NCBI RefSeq assembly: GCF_007680605.1
Contig: NZ_VEIO01000001.1
Location: 1,550,001-1,614,000 of the forward strand
Length of the DNA: 64,000 nt
From: Paenibacillus xylanexedens
GTDB lineage: Bacteria > Bacillota > Bacilli > Paenibacillales > Paenibacillaceae
Reading direction: 5' to 3'
The notes under the pieces are model-generated. The model saw nothing but the letters and a program-made list of their open reading frames with translations, was not told where the DNA came from and made no database searches. This document shows, one piece after another, positions 9,807 to 19,089 of the stretch. The position numbers and the translations under genes are program-made. Positions within the stretch are counted from its first letter, which is position 1. Each line of letters begins with the position of its first letter.

Positions 9807-9926
9807 GTTATGTCTTTGATTTACTGGCTTGTTAGCAGGAGTCTTTATGTAACTGACGAAGTGAAATAAAAGGTCAATGAATGGATAGATTCACGAAATA
9901 ACTGACAGAGAGGATGAGAATGATTG

Positions 9927-10358
9927 ATGCCGAAGCTAGAGATGGAGGAACTGTTTACGGTACACGTTAAAATTGAAAATTCAATCGAGCTAAAAAATTC
10001 GGATGGAGACTCCGTAGTGATGATTACATTTACAGGACAGGTCACAGGAACCTTTTTCCAAGGATTCGTTCGTGAGGGAGGCGTGGATACACAAATTATC
10101 GGAAAAGCGGGAGGACGTCACAGCTTGTCAGCCAGGTATATGTTACAGGGACAGGATTATACAGGGCAAGCATGTGAGATATACATCGAAAATAATGGGT
10201 ATATCGGGGAAGTAAAGGGCGACATGCTGTTCCGCACCTCGCCTCGGATTATAACCAACAGTCAGGCTCTATCCGATCTTAACGTGGATGCGCTTATTGG
10301 TGAGGGTTATCCGGCGGAGGGCGGTGTAGATATTAAGATTTTCAAGGTGAAGTCATAA
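9927..10358 (+). CDS. DUF3237 family protein
   Basis: 143-residue soluble protein matching the DUF3237 pattern: an N-terminal LFTVHVKI strand, a central ARYMLQG strand region, then NNGYIG, LFRTSPRI and GEGYPAEGGVDIKIFKV at the C-terminus. Biochemical role is not established for the family (beta-barrel fold). Start is ATG 9927; a TTG three bases earlier is also open and GAGAGG lies 13 nt upstream. Transcribed alone, bounded by terminators at 9778 and 10366. Confidence 0.7.
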   Translation: MPKLEMEELFTVHVKIENSIELKNSDGDSVVMITFTGQVTGTFFQGFVREGGVDTQIIGKAGGRHSLSARYMLQGQDYTGQACEIYIENNGYIGEVKGDMLFRTSPRIITNSQALSDLNVDALIGEGYPAEGGVDIKIFKVKS

Positions 10359-10365
10359 GTTACTT

Positions 10366-10394
10366 AAGTAGCCCATGTAACAAGGGCTACTTTT
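10366..10394 (+). terminator. Terminator between DUF3237 gene and convergent small ORF
   Basis: AAGTAGCCC (10366-10374) pairs with GGGCTACTT (10384-10392), followed by TTTTC. The left arm starts A-rich enough to serve the leftward small gene ending at 10396 as well. Confidence 0.75.
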
Positions 10395-10395
10395 C

Positions 10396-10485
10396 TCATC
10401 TTTTTAATATTCTACGAATCAGCATAATCACAAGAATCAGAAAAACGATGGCAAATAACATACCTGTAAATCCTACACTGCTCAT
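10396..10485 (-). CDS. 29-residue single-pass membrane peptide
   Basis: Short reading frame, MSSVGFTGMLFAIVFLILV at its N-terminus and ending RRILKR. It has an ideal SD: GGAGG followed by 9 nt and ATG (reading leftward from 10500). Residues about 8-23 form one hydrophobic helix and the basic tail should stay in the cytoplasm. Such peptides often modulate membrane complexes, but no function can be assigned here. The next gene rightward is the divergent TetR regulator at 10663. Confidence 0.6.
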   Translation of the reverse strand: MSSVGFTGMLFAIVFLILVIMLIRRILKR

Positions 10486-10584
10486 CACGTTTAAAACCTC
10501 CTAAAATAAACCATTAATATAACGTTTATAGTATAACATATTAAATTGGAAGCAACATACAATTTAAAATATTTAAAATATATA

Positions 10585-10645
10585 TTGACTGTTCGAGCAA
10601 ACAGTTTTATGATAAGGACATAAATTGACTGTTCGAGCAAACAGT
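10585..10645 (+). promoter_or_regulatory. tetR promoter with duplicated operator
   Basis: TTGACT (10585-10590), 17-bp spacer, TATGAT (10608-10613). A near-palindrome ACTGTTCGAGCAAACAGT fills the spacer (10588-10605) and is repeated exactly 40 bp downstream at 10628-10645. Inferred autorepression by the TetR protein that follows. Confidence 0.75.
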
Positions 10646-10662
10646 ATTGGAGTTGAAATGAA

Positions 10663-11268
10663 ATGTCTAAACAACAATCGGGGAATCAAGATGAGCGCCG
10701 AAACGCCATTTTACAAGCGGCCTTTACGTTATTCGGCCAGGTAGGTTATACCAAGGCCACGATGAAAGAAATTGCGGCTAAAGCGGGCGTAGCCCAAGGA
10801 CTGATCGGTTACCATTTTAATACCAAGGAAACACTTCTGGTGGAGGTTGTGCGGGAATGGATGATTAACCGGGGGATGAAGGAAGGACTGCAACAATTGG
10901 ATATGACAGCACAACCCGCCGATTTGCTCCAGCAAGCGTTACAACACGTCGTTGAATTCCGTAGTACCAATCCGGAGTGGTTCACACTGCTCATTAGTCT
11001 TTGGACGGAGAGCGTGAGTAATGAAAAGTTGGCTCAGGAATTAGTGAAACTGTACCAAGAGATGAAATCGGGTATCCGACTAATCATTGATCGACTGGAA
11101 CTGCCGCTGGACGAAGCCGAAAAAGAGACCTTCGCCGCCTTGATTCAAGCTGTGTTCGACGGGTTAACATTACAATCCCCTGTATTGCTATCCTCCCAGC
11201 CGCTCTCACACGAACAAGTATCTCAGGGCATCGGGTGGATGCTGAGTGGAATGAAATCTGCCGATTAA
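10663..11268 (+). CDS. TetR-family transcriptional regulator
   Basis: 201 residues. N-terminal helix-turn-helix (about 13-60) with the family pattern ILQAAFTLFGQVGYTKATM and AGVAQGLIGYHFNTKETLL; the rest is the helical ligand-binding half of the BetI-like kind. Two identical operator-like palindromes overlap and follow its promoter, so it very likely represses itself and the DUF4260 gene 46 bp downstream. Inducer unknown. Confidence 0.88.
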   Translation: MSKQQSGNQDERRNAILQAAFTLFGQVGYTKATMKEIAAKAGVAQGLIGYHFNTKETLLVEVVREWMINRGMKEGLQQLDMTAQPADLLQQALQHVVEFRSTNPEWFTLLISLWTESVSNEKLAQELVKLYQEMKSGIRLIIDRLELPLDEAEKETFAALIQAVFDGLTLQSPVLLSSQPLSHEQVSQGIGWMLSGMKSAD

Positions 11269-11314
11269 TTACATCGACATCAAAGTAAATTACATGCAAA
11301 GGAGATCAAATAAC

Positions 11315-11662
11315 ATGACTAGATTATGGATTCGATTAGAAGGTTTGCTGGTGCTCGCAACAGCGACAACGATTTACTTTTACAATGATTATTCCTGGTG
11401 GCTCTTCCTGCTGTTGCTTCTCTTCCCGGATGTCTTCATGATTGGCTATGCAGCTAACAATAAACTGGGCGCAATGATCTACAATGTGGGGCATACGTAC
11501 ATGATTCCTATGGTATTTTTGGCGGCAGGTTACGTGTTGAAAATAGACGTGCTCATGCTGATCAGCTTCATCTGGATCGCTCACATTGGTATGGATCGCA
11601 TGTTTGGCTTTGGTTTGAAGTATGAAACGGAGTTTAAGGATACTCATCTCCAGCGTGTATAA
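11315..11662 (+). CDS. DUF4260 membrane protein
   Basis: 115 residues with three to four hydrophobic segments and the DUF4260 signature: FPDVFMIGYAANNKLGA, YNVGHTYMIP, and a C-terminal IAHIGMDRMFGFGLKY ending in FKDTHL. Function unknown. Start is ATG 11315 behind AAAGGAG, not the upstream ATG at 11294. Sits 46 bp after the TetR gene and is probably its main target. Confidence 0.8.
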   Translation: MTRLWIRLEGLLVLATATTIYFYNDYSWWLFLLLLLFPDVFMIGYAANNKLGAMIYNVGHTYMIPMVFLAAGYVLKIDVLMLISFIWIAHIGMDRMFGFGLKYETEFKDTHLQRV

Positions 11663-11714
11663 TCTCATAAGGATTCTTTGATAGCTTGGTAGTTTCACTT
11701 TTAAAATGAACCAC

Positions 11715-11764
11715 AAAAAAGGCTGTACCCAAATCATCGAGATGTTAGGGTACAGCCCTTTTTT
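11715..11764. terminator. Bidirectional terminator
   Basis: GGCTGTACCC (11721-11730) pairs with GGGTACAGCC (11748-11757); A-run on the left and T-run on the right, so it can serve both the DUF4260 gene and the convergent TauE gene. Confidence 0.8.
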
Positions 11765-11824
11765 AATGAAACACGAACAGCTTCGGCACACGCAGCACAC
11801 CTCACACTGAACGGTTAAAGAAAA

Positions 11825-12592
11825 TCACATCCATAATATGGATGCTCCAATCATCGGTGTCACGACCATACTCACTTTCAGCCAGATTGCTGGCACCCGT
11901 TTCGTGAATTTCGCTCCAACGTATGAACCGGACATTGTACCGATTACAACCAGCAATAACAACTGCAAGTCCAGATAACCGATCCTCATATATCCTGCTC
12001 CGCCAGCTAAAGCTATGGGAATGATGACTAACATCGTTGTTCCGGCAGCATATCTCATAGGCATGTTCAACAAAAGCATAAGTCCTAATTGGATAAAGGG
12101 CGTGGAGCCGATACCGAATAGTCCGGATAACATTCCTGTAACGACTCCAATCAGTAACGCATATACCCAGTAACGCAGACCTTCTCCGAGTATGACAGTC
12201 TGTATCTCAGAACCAGCAGGGCGCCGCGAAACAAGAATCAAGCGAAGCCACAGCGCGAGTCCTGATGCAAAAAGCATAAAAGAAGTCAGCATACCAAGCC
12301 GATCCTCCGGAATATAAGATGACCATCCTGAGCTGATCCAGGCTCCTGCTGCCCCGGCTAGACCTACGATCAAACCGGTTTTGAGCATTGCATTACCCTC
12401 CCGGTAATGACTGATTGAACCCGAGAGCGAGGAGAAGAACATCGCAGCAAGCGCCGTCCCGAGAGCAACATGAATAGGATATCCGAACGCAACCGTCAGG
12501 ATCGAGATAATAAAGCCGGAGCCGCCTGCGCCAACAAAACCAAGAAGCAGACCTAGCAGAAACATAACAAAAACAATATTTAACATTAACAT
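11825..12592 (-). CDS. TauE/SafE-type sulfite or anion exporter
   Basis: 255-residue membrane protein with about seven to eight helices and the glycine-rich repeat typical of the TauE/SafE family (LLGFVGAGGSGFIISIL in the first half, GMLSGLFGIGSTPFIQLGL in the second), which moves sulfite, sulfoacetate or similar organosulfonates out of the cell. Start placed at the ATG at 12592, preceded by GGAGAAG; upstream in-frame extension to 12679 has no ribosome binding site. Transcribed alone. Substrate is not deducible. Confidence 0.8.
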   Translation of the reverse strand: MLMLNIVFVMFLLGLLLGFVGAGGSGFIISILTVAFGYPIHVALGTALAAMFFSSLSGSISHYREGNAMLKTGLIVGLAGAAGAWISSGWSSYIPEDRLGMLTSFMLFASGLALWLRLILVSRRPAGSEIQTVILGEGLRYWVYALLIGVVTGMLSGLFGIGSTPFIQLGLMLLLNMPMRYAAGTTMLVIIPIALAGGAGYMRIGYLDLQLLLLVVIGTMSGSYVGAKFTKRVPAIWLKVSMVVTPMIGASILWM

Positions 12593-12782
12593 TAGACTTC
12601 TCCAAACTCGTATTCCGCCGAAAACCATGTCAGACGTTTTCTTGACGAATAGTGATATGAATTCGATTATATCATGCATGATCAGGGCTCTCTACTTGAG
12701 AGAAGTTATACGAGCAACAAAAAGGGGGGAGGACGCGTCTAACCCTTCATGAACTATTGAATTAAACAGGGAGTGAAATGCA

Positions 12783-15056
12783 GTGCGTTTAACGTATAAA
12801 ACCATTATGGCCGCAGCTTTCGGTTCCATGCTGATCTGGGCGGGAAGTGCCAATGCGGAAACCAGCTTTGTCGACCTCCAGCATACGCAATGGGCCAAGG
12901 ACGGTATTCAGTATATGGCCGAAAGAGGCACAGTCGCAGGTTATGGCAATGGCAAGTTCCAGCCGCAGACATCCGTAACCCGAGGACAGGCCATTACCTT
13001 CTTGGTGCGTGAGCTTTATCCGGATCAGCTTAAAGAGCCGGTGGAAAAGTTGAAATATACCGATGTGCCGATAAATCATCCTTTTTACCGTGAGATTGCC
13101 ATCGCTGAGCATCATGGGCTGGCCGGCGGGTTTCCAGATGGCTCCTTTCGACCCAATATACCGATTAGTCGGGCCGAAACAGCAGCTTTTTTGACGCGTG
13201 CATATCCGCTTGAACAAGGGACTCTGACCGCTCAATGGAGCGATACGACGAAACATTGGGGTGCGGCGCCGATCCAGATTATGAGTTCAAACGGACTCGT
13301 TGGAGGTTATCCCGATGGGAAGTACCAACCGGATCGGACGGTAACACGAGCGGAATATGCCGTATTTATGGCGCGTGTCATTCAATTCGAACGTGAGACG
13401 GCGATTCAGGCAAAGGATTGGGACAAGCTCATTTCATATATGACGGTTAGCGAGCAGGTAGGCCAGATGCTTATGCCTGATATCAGGCAATGGAACGGCA
13501 AAGCGACAACGACTGTAAACGAAGGCTTGAAACGTAATCTCCAAGATCAGCATGTGGGCGGACTTATCCTTTTTGAAAAAAATATCGTAGATGCACAGCA
13601 GGTTACAACGTTTACGCATCAAATCCAAAACCAGACTGGCGATATTCCGCTGTTTCTCGGCATCGATCAGGAGGGAGGGGTGATTCGCCGCATTCCGGGC
13701 GGCACCAATCTCCCTGGACAAATGGCGCTAGGCGCAACGGGTGATCTGGCACTAGCAGAAGCAGCCGGACGACTGACCGGAGAAGAGTTAAAAGCGCTTG
13801 GTATCCAGGTTAATTTTGCGCCTGTGCTTGATGTGAACAGCAATCCGGACAATCCCATTATCGGTATGCGATCCTTTAGCTCGAATGCGGAGCTGGTCAC
13901 CCGGCTCGGCCTGGCCATGATCAAGGGACTGCATCAGTCGAATGTTGTTGCAGGCGTGAAGCATTTTCCAGGGCATGGGGATACATCCGTTGACTCTCAC
14001 TTGGGATTGCCAGTGCTTACACAGGGACGTGAGCGACTTGACGCGGTGGAGTTGAAACCGTTCAAGGCGGCAATTAACGAAGGTGTCGATATGATCATGA
14101 CGGCACATATTGCCTTTCCGGCGATAGATAACGAGCAAGTAACCTCACGCAAGGACGGTACACCGGTTCCGCTTCCAGCTACACTGTCTCGTAAGGTGTT
14201 AACCGGCTTGCTTCGTGAAGAGTTGCAGTATAAAGGTCTGATTATTTCCGATGCTTTCACGATGAAGGGGATTAGCGAGCATTTTGGTGAAACGGAAGCC
14301 GTTAGACGTGCCGTTGCCGCAGGTGTAGACATCATTCTAATGCCACAAGATGTGTCCACTGCACACGAGGCACTCATTCAGGCTGTGAATAACGGCACAC
14401 TTTCCAGGGAACGGGTGCATGAGTCGGTAAAACGTATTTTGTCAGTGAAATCTAAATATCATCTGTTTGAGTCCGGTCCATCCCTGACACAAAAGTTAAG
14501 CAAATTGAAAAGCATTATTGGGACCGATGCTCACCTTCAGGTGGAGCGTAGCATTGCGGAGCGGGCAGTTACTGCGTTGGCTGGGGCGGAAGGCAACAGC
14601 GTAGAGACAATTCGAGCCAGTGATCGAGTCGCCATTGTGGCATCCGATGCCGATCAGGCTGAGCAGCTACAACAACAGCTCAAGCAAATCTCAGGTAAAA
14701 CTTCCATTGAAACGATGACGGTTGTCTTGAACTCGAATAATATGAAAACGGTGCTTCAGACCGTAAACAAGGCTGACTATGTTCTTATGGCTTCGTATCA
14801 ATTCCGTAACGTGGCGAGTCAGTTCCGTTGGGATGAGATCCAGTTATTCATCAACGAACTGAACCAGCGCCAGGTACGCTATACGTTGCTCTCTCTTGGC
14901 AATCCGTATGAAATGCTTCATTTGCATAATGTACGCTCAGCCCTTGCTGTGTATGGTAAACAGGAGCCCAACACGCTTGCTGCTATCAAGGTACTGCTTG
15001 GACAACTTGAAGCAAAAGGCAAACTTCCAATCGATTCCGGACAGTCGGGCGAATAA
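12783..15056 (+). CDS. S-layer-anchored GH3 beta-N-acetylhexosaminidase
   Basis: 757 residues. Signal peptide 1-25 (ANA at the cut), then three SLH domains (about 27-70, 90-135, 148-190) that tether proteins to cell-wall polysaccharide, then a GH3 catalytic domain. NagZ signature KHFPGHGDTSVDSH is at about 393-406 with the Asp-His acid/base dyad, and the nucleophile Asp is in SDAFTM near 489. Likely removes GlcNAc from muropeptides or chitin fragments outside the cell. GTG start (12783) behind GGGAGTG. SLH plus NagZ-type GH3 in one chain gives a surface-fixed version of an enzyme that is a free lipoprotein in Bacillus. Single-gene unit with its own terminator. Confidence 0.88.
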   Translation: MRLTYKTIMAAAFGSMLIWAGSANAETSFVDLQHTQWAKDGIQYMAERGTVAGYGNGKFQPQTSVTRGQAITFLVRELYPDQLKEPVEKLKYTDVPINHPFYREIAIAEHHGLAGGFPDGSFRPNIPISRAETAAFLTRAYPLEQGTLTAQWSDTTKHWGAAPIQIMSSNGLVGGYPDGKYQPDRTVTRAEYAVFMARVIQFERETAIQAKDWDKLISYMTVSEQVGQMLMPDIRQWNGKATTTVNEGLKRNLQDQHVGGLILFEKNIVDAQQVTTFTHQIQNQTGDIPLFLGIDQEGGVIRRIPGGTNLPGQMALGATGDLALAEAAGRLTGEELKALGIQVNFAPVLDVNSNPDNPIIGMRSFSSNAELVTRLGLAMIKGLHQSNVVAGVKHFPGHGDTSVDSHLGLPVLTQGRERLDAVELKPFKAAINEGVDMIMTAHIAFPAIDNEQVTSRKDGTPVPLPATLSRKVLTGLLREELQYKGLIISDAFTMKGISEHFGETEAVRRAVAAGVDIILMPQDVSTAHEALIQAVNNGTLSRERVHESVKRILSVKSKYHLFESGPSLTQKLSKLKSIIGTDAHLQVERSIAERAVTALAGAEGNSVETIRASDRVAIVASDADQAEQLQQQLKQISGKTSIETMTVVLNSNNMKTVLQTVNKADYVLMASYQFRNVASQFRWDEIQLFINELNQRQVRYTLLSLGNPYEMLHLHNVRSALAVYGKQEPNTLAAIKVLLGQLEAKGKLPIDSGQSGE

Positions 15057-15166
15057 ACCGAATCGGATCACATTAGGAAAGATCAGGTTTCAAGTTTGCA
15101 TGATGTTTGTACACACCGATACGAAATGAAAAATGAAGTTTTGCGTTGTACTCATCCTCAATACGT

Positions 15167-15212
15167 CGAAAAACCTTGCTGTCTAATTAGAATTAGATCG
15201 CAAGGTTTTTCG
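15167..15212 (+). terminator. Terminator of the SLH-GH3 gene
   Basis: Perfect 13-bp stem (CGAAAAACCTTGC, 15167-15179, with 15200-15212) around a 20-nt loop. The remaining bases of the 15057-15304 gap show nothing else. Confidence 0.75.
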
Positions 15213-15304
15213 CGTTTTAAAGCGTGGGTAATACTTAGTTATTCATACGCTTGTTTTATTCATATCTTTGTTCTCGCAGACGCCATTTCCTAAGCTTGAT
15301 CCAA

Positions 15305-15874
15305 CTATTCCGAACCACGAACGATTGGATTCTCCAAGTCCACATGGCCCATTAGGCTCTCGCTTTCTTTCCCATCTACCAGCAACTGAATGCTCTGGAT
15401 TTCTTGAAACTGAAACATGGTTTGTTTCAACGTATCTAGGAATAGAAGTTCGCCGCCAGAACCGAGTCTGGCTTCGTCAGGAATGTGAATGTTTAACGTA
15501 AGTCCGCCGTCGGCTTTGTGAAATTCAAGTGATTCAAGTCCGATATCACTCCATAACGAGATATAATCCGGATCATCCGAACGTTGCATTGCATCAAACG
15601 CTTGTGTATATTTCTCGTTACTGTCGGAAAATTCAATTTCGGCTTTATTGGTTTTGACTTGCGTGAGTTCCGAGTCCACATAGCCCACTTCAATTTCCTG
15701 TGTCTCTTTTTTCTCAGCATCGGGTGCGGAGGGGGAAGAGCCGTTAGATGGAGTCGGGTTAGGTGCGGATTCCGCATTTCCAGGGTCTGTAGCCGGTTTA
15801 TTGCCGCAACCGGCAAGTATGAGCAATACAGCGGTAAGGTAGAGCAGGAGCATAATATTTGCCTTTTTTTTCAT
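15305..15874 (-). CDS. GerMN-domain lipoprotein
   Basis: 189 residues. Lipoprotein signal with lipobox LAGC near residue 22, a Ser/Pro/Thr-rich linker to about 60, then one GerMN domain (VGYVDSELTQV ... LNIHIPDEARLGSGGELLFLDTL ... SIQLLVDGKE). GerMN domains are found in spore-envelope and germination proteins such as GerM. ATG 15874 is preceded by AAGGATG; a TTG three bases further out is also open. It lies 48 bp downstream of a cell-wall amidase gene, a partnership that suggests a role in sporulation or cell-wall remodelling. Confidence 0.85.
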   Translation of the reverse strand: MKKKANIMLLLYLTAVLLILAGCGNKPATDPGNAESAPNPTPSNGSSPSAPDAEKKETQEIEVGYVDSELTQVKTNKAEIEFSDSNEKYTQAFDAMQRSDDPDYISLWSDIGLESLEFHKADGGLTLNIHIPDEARLGSGGELLFLDTLKQTMFQFQEIQSIQLLVDGKESESLMGHVDLENPIVRGSE

Positions 15875-15922
15875 CAAAGCACATCCTTATCTTCACATTC
15901 AATTCTCTATTACATCAACTGT

Positions 15923-17350
15923 TCATTGCGATTGGTGTAAAAACTCCTTGATTCCATCCACGATAGCGTGAGCTGCTTTATTCTGCACACTGTCGGAAAG
16001 CATTGCTTGTTCTTCAACGAGATTACTTAGAAATCCAATTTCAAGCAATACAGCGGGCATCGTTGTATTGCGAAGTACTTCCAAATTGCCGTTCTTGACC
16101 TTGCGATCCTTAAAACCCAACGCTTCTATGAGATGTCTGTGTACGATATCTGCCAGTTCTTTACTGCTGCTTCGTTTGTAATAGTACGTCTCAGTGCCGG
16201 TAGTCTGTGGCGAGGCTTTCACACTGTTTCCATGGATGGATACAAACACATCCGCGTTTAACGTGTTAGCCAGCTGTACCCGCTCTGGGCGAGTGGGGTA
16301 AACGTCAGTCTCACGTGTCATTACAACTTCAATATCGGGCTCCTGCAACAGAAGAGCTTGAACTTTGAGAGCTAGCGGCAACGTGAAATCTTTTTCTTGT
16401 GTATTGGAGATGCCGATGGTGCCCGGGTCTTTGCCACCATGCCCGGGATCAATGACAACTATGCTTTTACCACCGTCATTGCCGACAGGGCTAACTGGAA
16501 TGCCAATCGCGGCGGTCATAGCCAAATCGACGATCAGCTTACCACTTATATATTGAGAACTGACCTGCACATCGCTTAGATTATTCATCTCAATAACAAC
16601 TCTGACTTGAGCCGGATCATTTTTGAATAGGGCATATCGAACCTCGGTTACATTTGCAATACCGCTGACATCAAGCTTACCCATCGTGCCTTGCTGCAAA
16701 GTTGAACCGATATCTCCAAAGGTCGTATTCGGCAGATCAACCACGATACGATCGGGATTGGATAGTCGGGTGATCTGTGGCGTAACTAGTGTATCAACAG
16801 ATACAACAAGCTGTTGATTCGCAAAACTGATGTCATTCACTTTGTTCCACCCGGCGTTGTCTACGTCAGGAACAGCCGGAGCAGGAGTTGGATCAACAAG
16901 AGGAGGAACTTCAGTGCTCGTCAGGCCGACAATCTTCTCTTTATTATTCCAGCTTACCGCCAGTCCCATTTCTTCACTGACAAAACGAAGGGGAACAACG
17001 ACCGTATTTTTGATTAGTTTCGGTGCCGTGTTCAGTGTTACTTTTTCATTCTGAACCCGAGCTTCTTTTTTACCTACGTTGAGAGAAAGGACCTTGGCAT
17101 TTTGTTCAATGCTCACATTCTGACTCTTCTGATCCCATTTCACGTTGAATTTCAAATTCTCAGCAACGACACGAATGGGAATCATCACATTGTTGTTCAA
17201 ATTGACAACTTCGACATCTGAAGGTAGCACAAGCTCCTGACCATCCAAAATAATTTTGGTTTGCGGGGTGGCTGTGGCAGCATGTCCCGAATGGGGCAGA
17301 GCAATCAGTAAAAATAAACTGAACAAGAGTGCACATACAATTTTTTTCAT
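15923..17350 (-). CDS. N-acetylmuramoyl-L-alanine amidase (Amidase_3) with AMIN domain
   Basis: 475 residues, exported (signal peptide about 1-28). Domains: copper-amine-oxidase-N-like stalk/sheet domain (about 35-145), AMIN domain (about 170-270; peptidoglycan or septum targeting), and Amidase_3 (about 300-475). Zn ligands are visible as His in VVIDPGHGGKDPG, Glu in MTRETD (the region is VVMTRETDVYPTRPERV), His in FVSIHGNS, and the catalytic Glu in LLEIGFLSN. Cleaves the amide between muramic acid and the stem peptide. ATG 17350 follows GAGG with 6-nt spacing; the ORF could extend 12 bases to a TTG. Confidence 0.9.
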   Translation of the reverse strand: MKKIVCALLFSLFLLIALPHSGHAATATPQTKIILDGQELVLPSDVEVVNLNNNVMIPIRVVAENLKFNVKWDQKSQNVSIEQNAKVLSLNVGKKEARVQNEKVTLNTAPKLIKNTVVVPLRFVSEEMGLAVSWNNKEKIVGLTSTEVPPLVDPTPAPAVPDVDNAGWNKVNDISFANQQLVVSVDTLVTPQITRLSNPDRIVVDLPNTTFGDIGSTLQQGTMGKLDVSGIANVTEVRYALFKNDPAQVRVVIEMNNLSDVQVSSQYISGKLIVDLAMTAAIGIPVSPVGNDGGKSIVVIDPGHGGKDPGTIGISNTQEKDFTLPLALKVQALLLQEPDIEVVMTRETDVYPTRPERVQLANTLNADVFVSIHGNSVKASPQTTGTETYYYKRSSSKELADIVHRHLIEALGFKDRKVKNGNLEVLRNTTMPAVLLEIGFLSNLVEEQAMLSDSVQNKAAHAIVDGIKEFLHQSQ

Positions 17351-17554
17351 TTCACACCTCAATTTAATTATGCTTGTGACAATATTCTACATTTATGCGA
17401 ATTGTTCCTGCCACCTAATTTATTATTTTATAATAAACTACATCCTATTTTGATGTAGCAAAGGAAGACGTTAAGACCAGGCCCTGACTGGAATTACGAG
17501 TTAACTAAAGATTTATTAGGATTCGGATATTAATTAATTTGGATGAAAATGACA

Positions 17555-17583
17555 TTGACAGTTAACCATTTTTCCAAAATAAT
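17555..17583 (+). promoter_or_regulatory. codBA promoter
   Basis: TTGACA at 17555-17560, a 17-bp spacer and AATAAT at 17578-17583, placed just upstream of the PyrR-type leader. Nothing else was recognised between the amidase start at 17350 and this promoter. Confidence 0.6.
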
Positions 17584-17605
17584 AGAATGTAATTGAATAC
17601 TGGTA

Positions 17606-17765
17606 CCTTTAATTCAGTCCAGAGAGGCTGGCAAGGGCAGCGGATTTTGTAATCACGCGAGAATCAGAGCATTTCCTGCAGAGGGATGTTCTGTGTCTTC
17701 GCGCGGGTTATGATGCACAAAGAGGCTACTTGTCAGCGTAAAAGCGTGACAAGTGGCCTCTTTTT
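17606..17765 (+). promoter_or_regulatory. PyrR-type transcription attenuator of codBA
   Basis: The PyrR-binding consensus ARUCCNGNGAGGYU is matched exactly by AGTCCAGAGAGGCT (17616-17629), held in a hairpin with stems CAG/CTG and CCTT/AAGG (17606-17636). Downstream is a rho-independent terminator: 17719-17735 pairs with 17747-17763, with a T-run. CTGGCAAG (17628-17635) can pair with CTTGTCAG (17729-17736) as an antiterminator, which excludes both other structures. Known PyrR logic: UMP-bound PyrR stabilises the first hairpin, the terminator forms, and downstream genes are off. A further strong hairpin (about 17655-17702) sits inside the antiterminator loop. Confidence 0.85.
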
Positions 17766-17811
17766 CTGCTTTTTTTATGGTATCAGAACACTTTAATTTG
17801 GGGGTATTCTG

Positions 17812-19089
17812 ATGAGCAAACAAGATCAAGAATTTTCATGGCAAGAGGTGCCGAAGGCACAGCGCAATCATTTCTGGAAGACGTTATCCGTCATGCTTGG
17901 ATTCACGTTTTTCTCTGCCAGTATGCTGGCTGGTGGCACACTCGGTGTCAGTCTCACCTTTATGGAATTTATGGCGATCGTGCTGACAGGTAATCTGGTA
18001 CTTGGCATCTACACCGGAGCGCTGGCGCATATCGCCGCCAAGACGGGATTGTCCACGCATTTGCTCGCGAAATATTCGTTTGGTGAAAAAGGTTCTTATC
18101 TGCCCTCGTTCCTGCTGGGCTTCACACAGGTTGGGTGGTTCGGGGTTGGCGTGGCGATGTTCGCCATTCCAGTTGCCAAAGCGATGGACTGGAACGTGTA
18201 CCTGTTGATCCTTGTATTTGGTCTGGCGATGACTGCATCCGCGATCTTCGGTATGAAATCTCTTGTTATTCTTGGTTATATCGCTGTTCCGGCTATTGCC
18301 ATTCTCGGAGGATATTCCATGTTTGAGGGAGCTACCTCATTAGGCGGTCTGCAAGGACTGCTGGATTACACGCCAACACAGACGCTTACCGCTGCTGCGG
18401 CTCTGACCATCTGTATCGGTTCTTTCATAAGCGGCGGGACGCTTACGCCAGACTTTGCACGTTTCTCCCGGACGTCGCGGCAGGCGGTTACGGCGACGGT
18501 GATTGCATTTTTCCTCGGTAACTCGCTCATGTTTTTGTTCGGGGCAGTCGGTGCGATGGCGTACAATCTCGCTGACATATCCGAAGTTATGTTCCTGCAA
18601 GGATTGCTCATTCCTGCAATTATCGTACTGGGCCTCAACATCTGGACAACCAATGACAATGCTTTATATGCTTCGGGTCTTGGTTTTGCCAACATTACGA
18701 AGATATCGAAAAAGTTCTTTGTTATTGTGAACGGGATCATCGGGACCATATTCGCGATGTGGATGTACAACAACTTCGTAGGTTTCCTGAACGTGCTCGG
18801 CGCAGCCATTCCTTCCATCGGGGCCATCATCATTGCCGACTATTTTATTGTGAAACGCAGATCATATGCGCCTTTTGCCGACATGAATTTCAAAAAAGTA
18901 AACTGGGTTGCTATGGTTGCATGGGCTATCGGCGTAGCATTTGCACAGCTGGCTCCCGGTGTAACACCGCTCAATGCGCTGATCGGTACAGCCGTAGCGT
19001 ATGTAGTCCTCATGACCATTGTGTCCATCACATCATCCAAAGAAAAGGGGAAAACACATGATTATACAGAACGCAAAATTGCGGGGTAA
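17812..19089 (+). CDS. codB: Cytosine permease
   Basis: 425-residue NCS1-family permease with about 12 helices, importing cytosine with a proton or sodium ion. Typical blocks: [58 protein letters not shown], and [16 protein letters not shown]. Overlaps the deaminase gene by 32 bp. Expression is predicted to be controlled by pyrimidine level through the PyrR-type leader directly upstream; GGGGG before the ATG is the SD. Confidence 0.92.
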   Translation: MSKQDQEFSWQEVPKAQRNHFWKTLSVMLGFTFFSASMLAGGTLGVSLTFMEFMAIVLTGNLVLGIYTGALAHIAAKTGLSTHLLAKYSFGEKGSYLPSFLLGFTQVGWFGVGVAMFAIPVAKAMDWNVYLLILVFGLAMTASAIFGMKSLVILGYIAVPAIAILGGYSMFEGATSLGGLQGLLDYTPTQTLTAAAALTICIGSFISGGTLTPDFARFSRTSRQAVTATVIAFFLGNSLMFLFGAVGAMAYNLADISEVMFLQGLLIPAIIVLGLNIWTTNDNALYASGLGFANITKISKKFFVIVNGIIGTIFAMWMYNNFVGFLNVLGAAIPSIGAIIIADYFIVKRRSYAPFADMNFKKVNWVAMVAWAIGVAFAQLAPGVTPLNALIGTAVAYVVLMTIVSITSSKEKGKTHDYTERKIAG

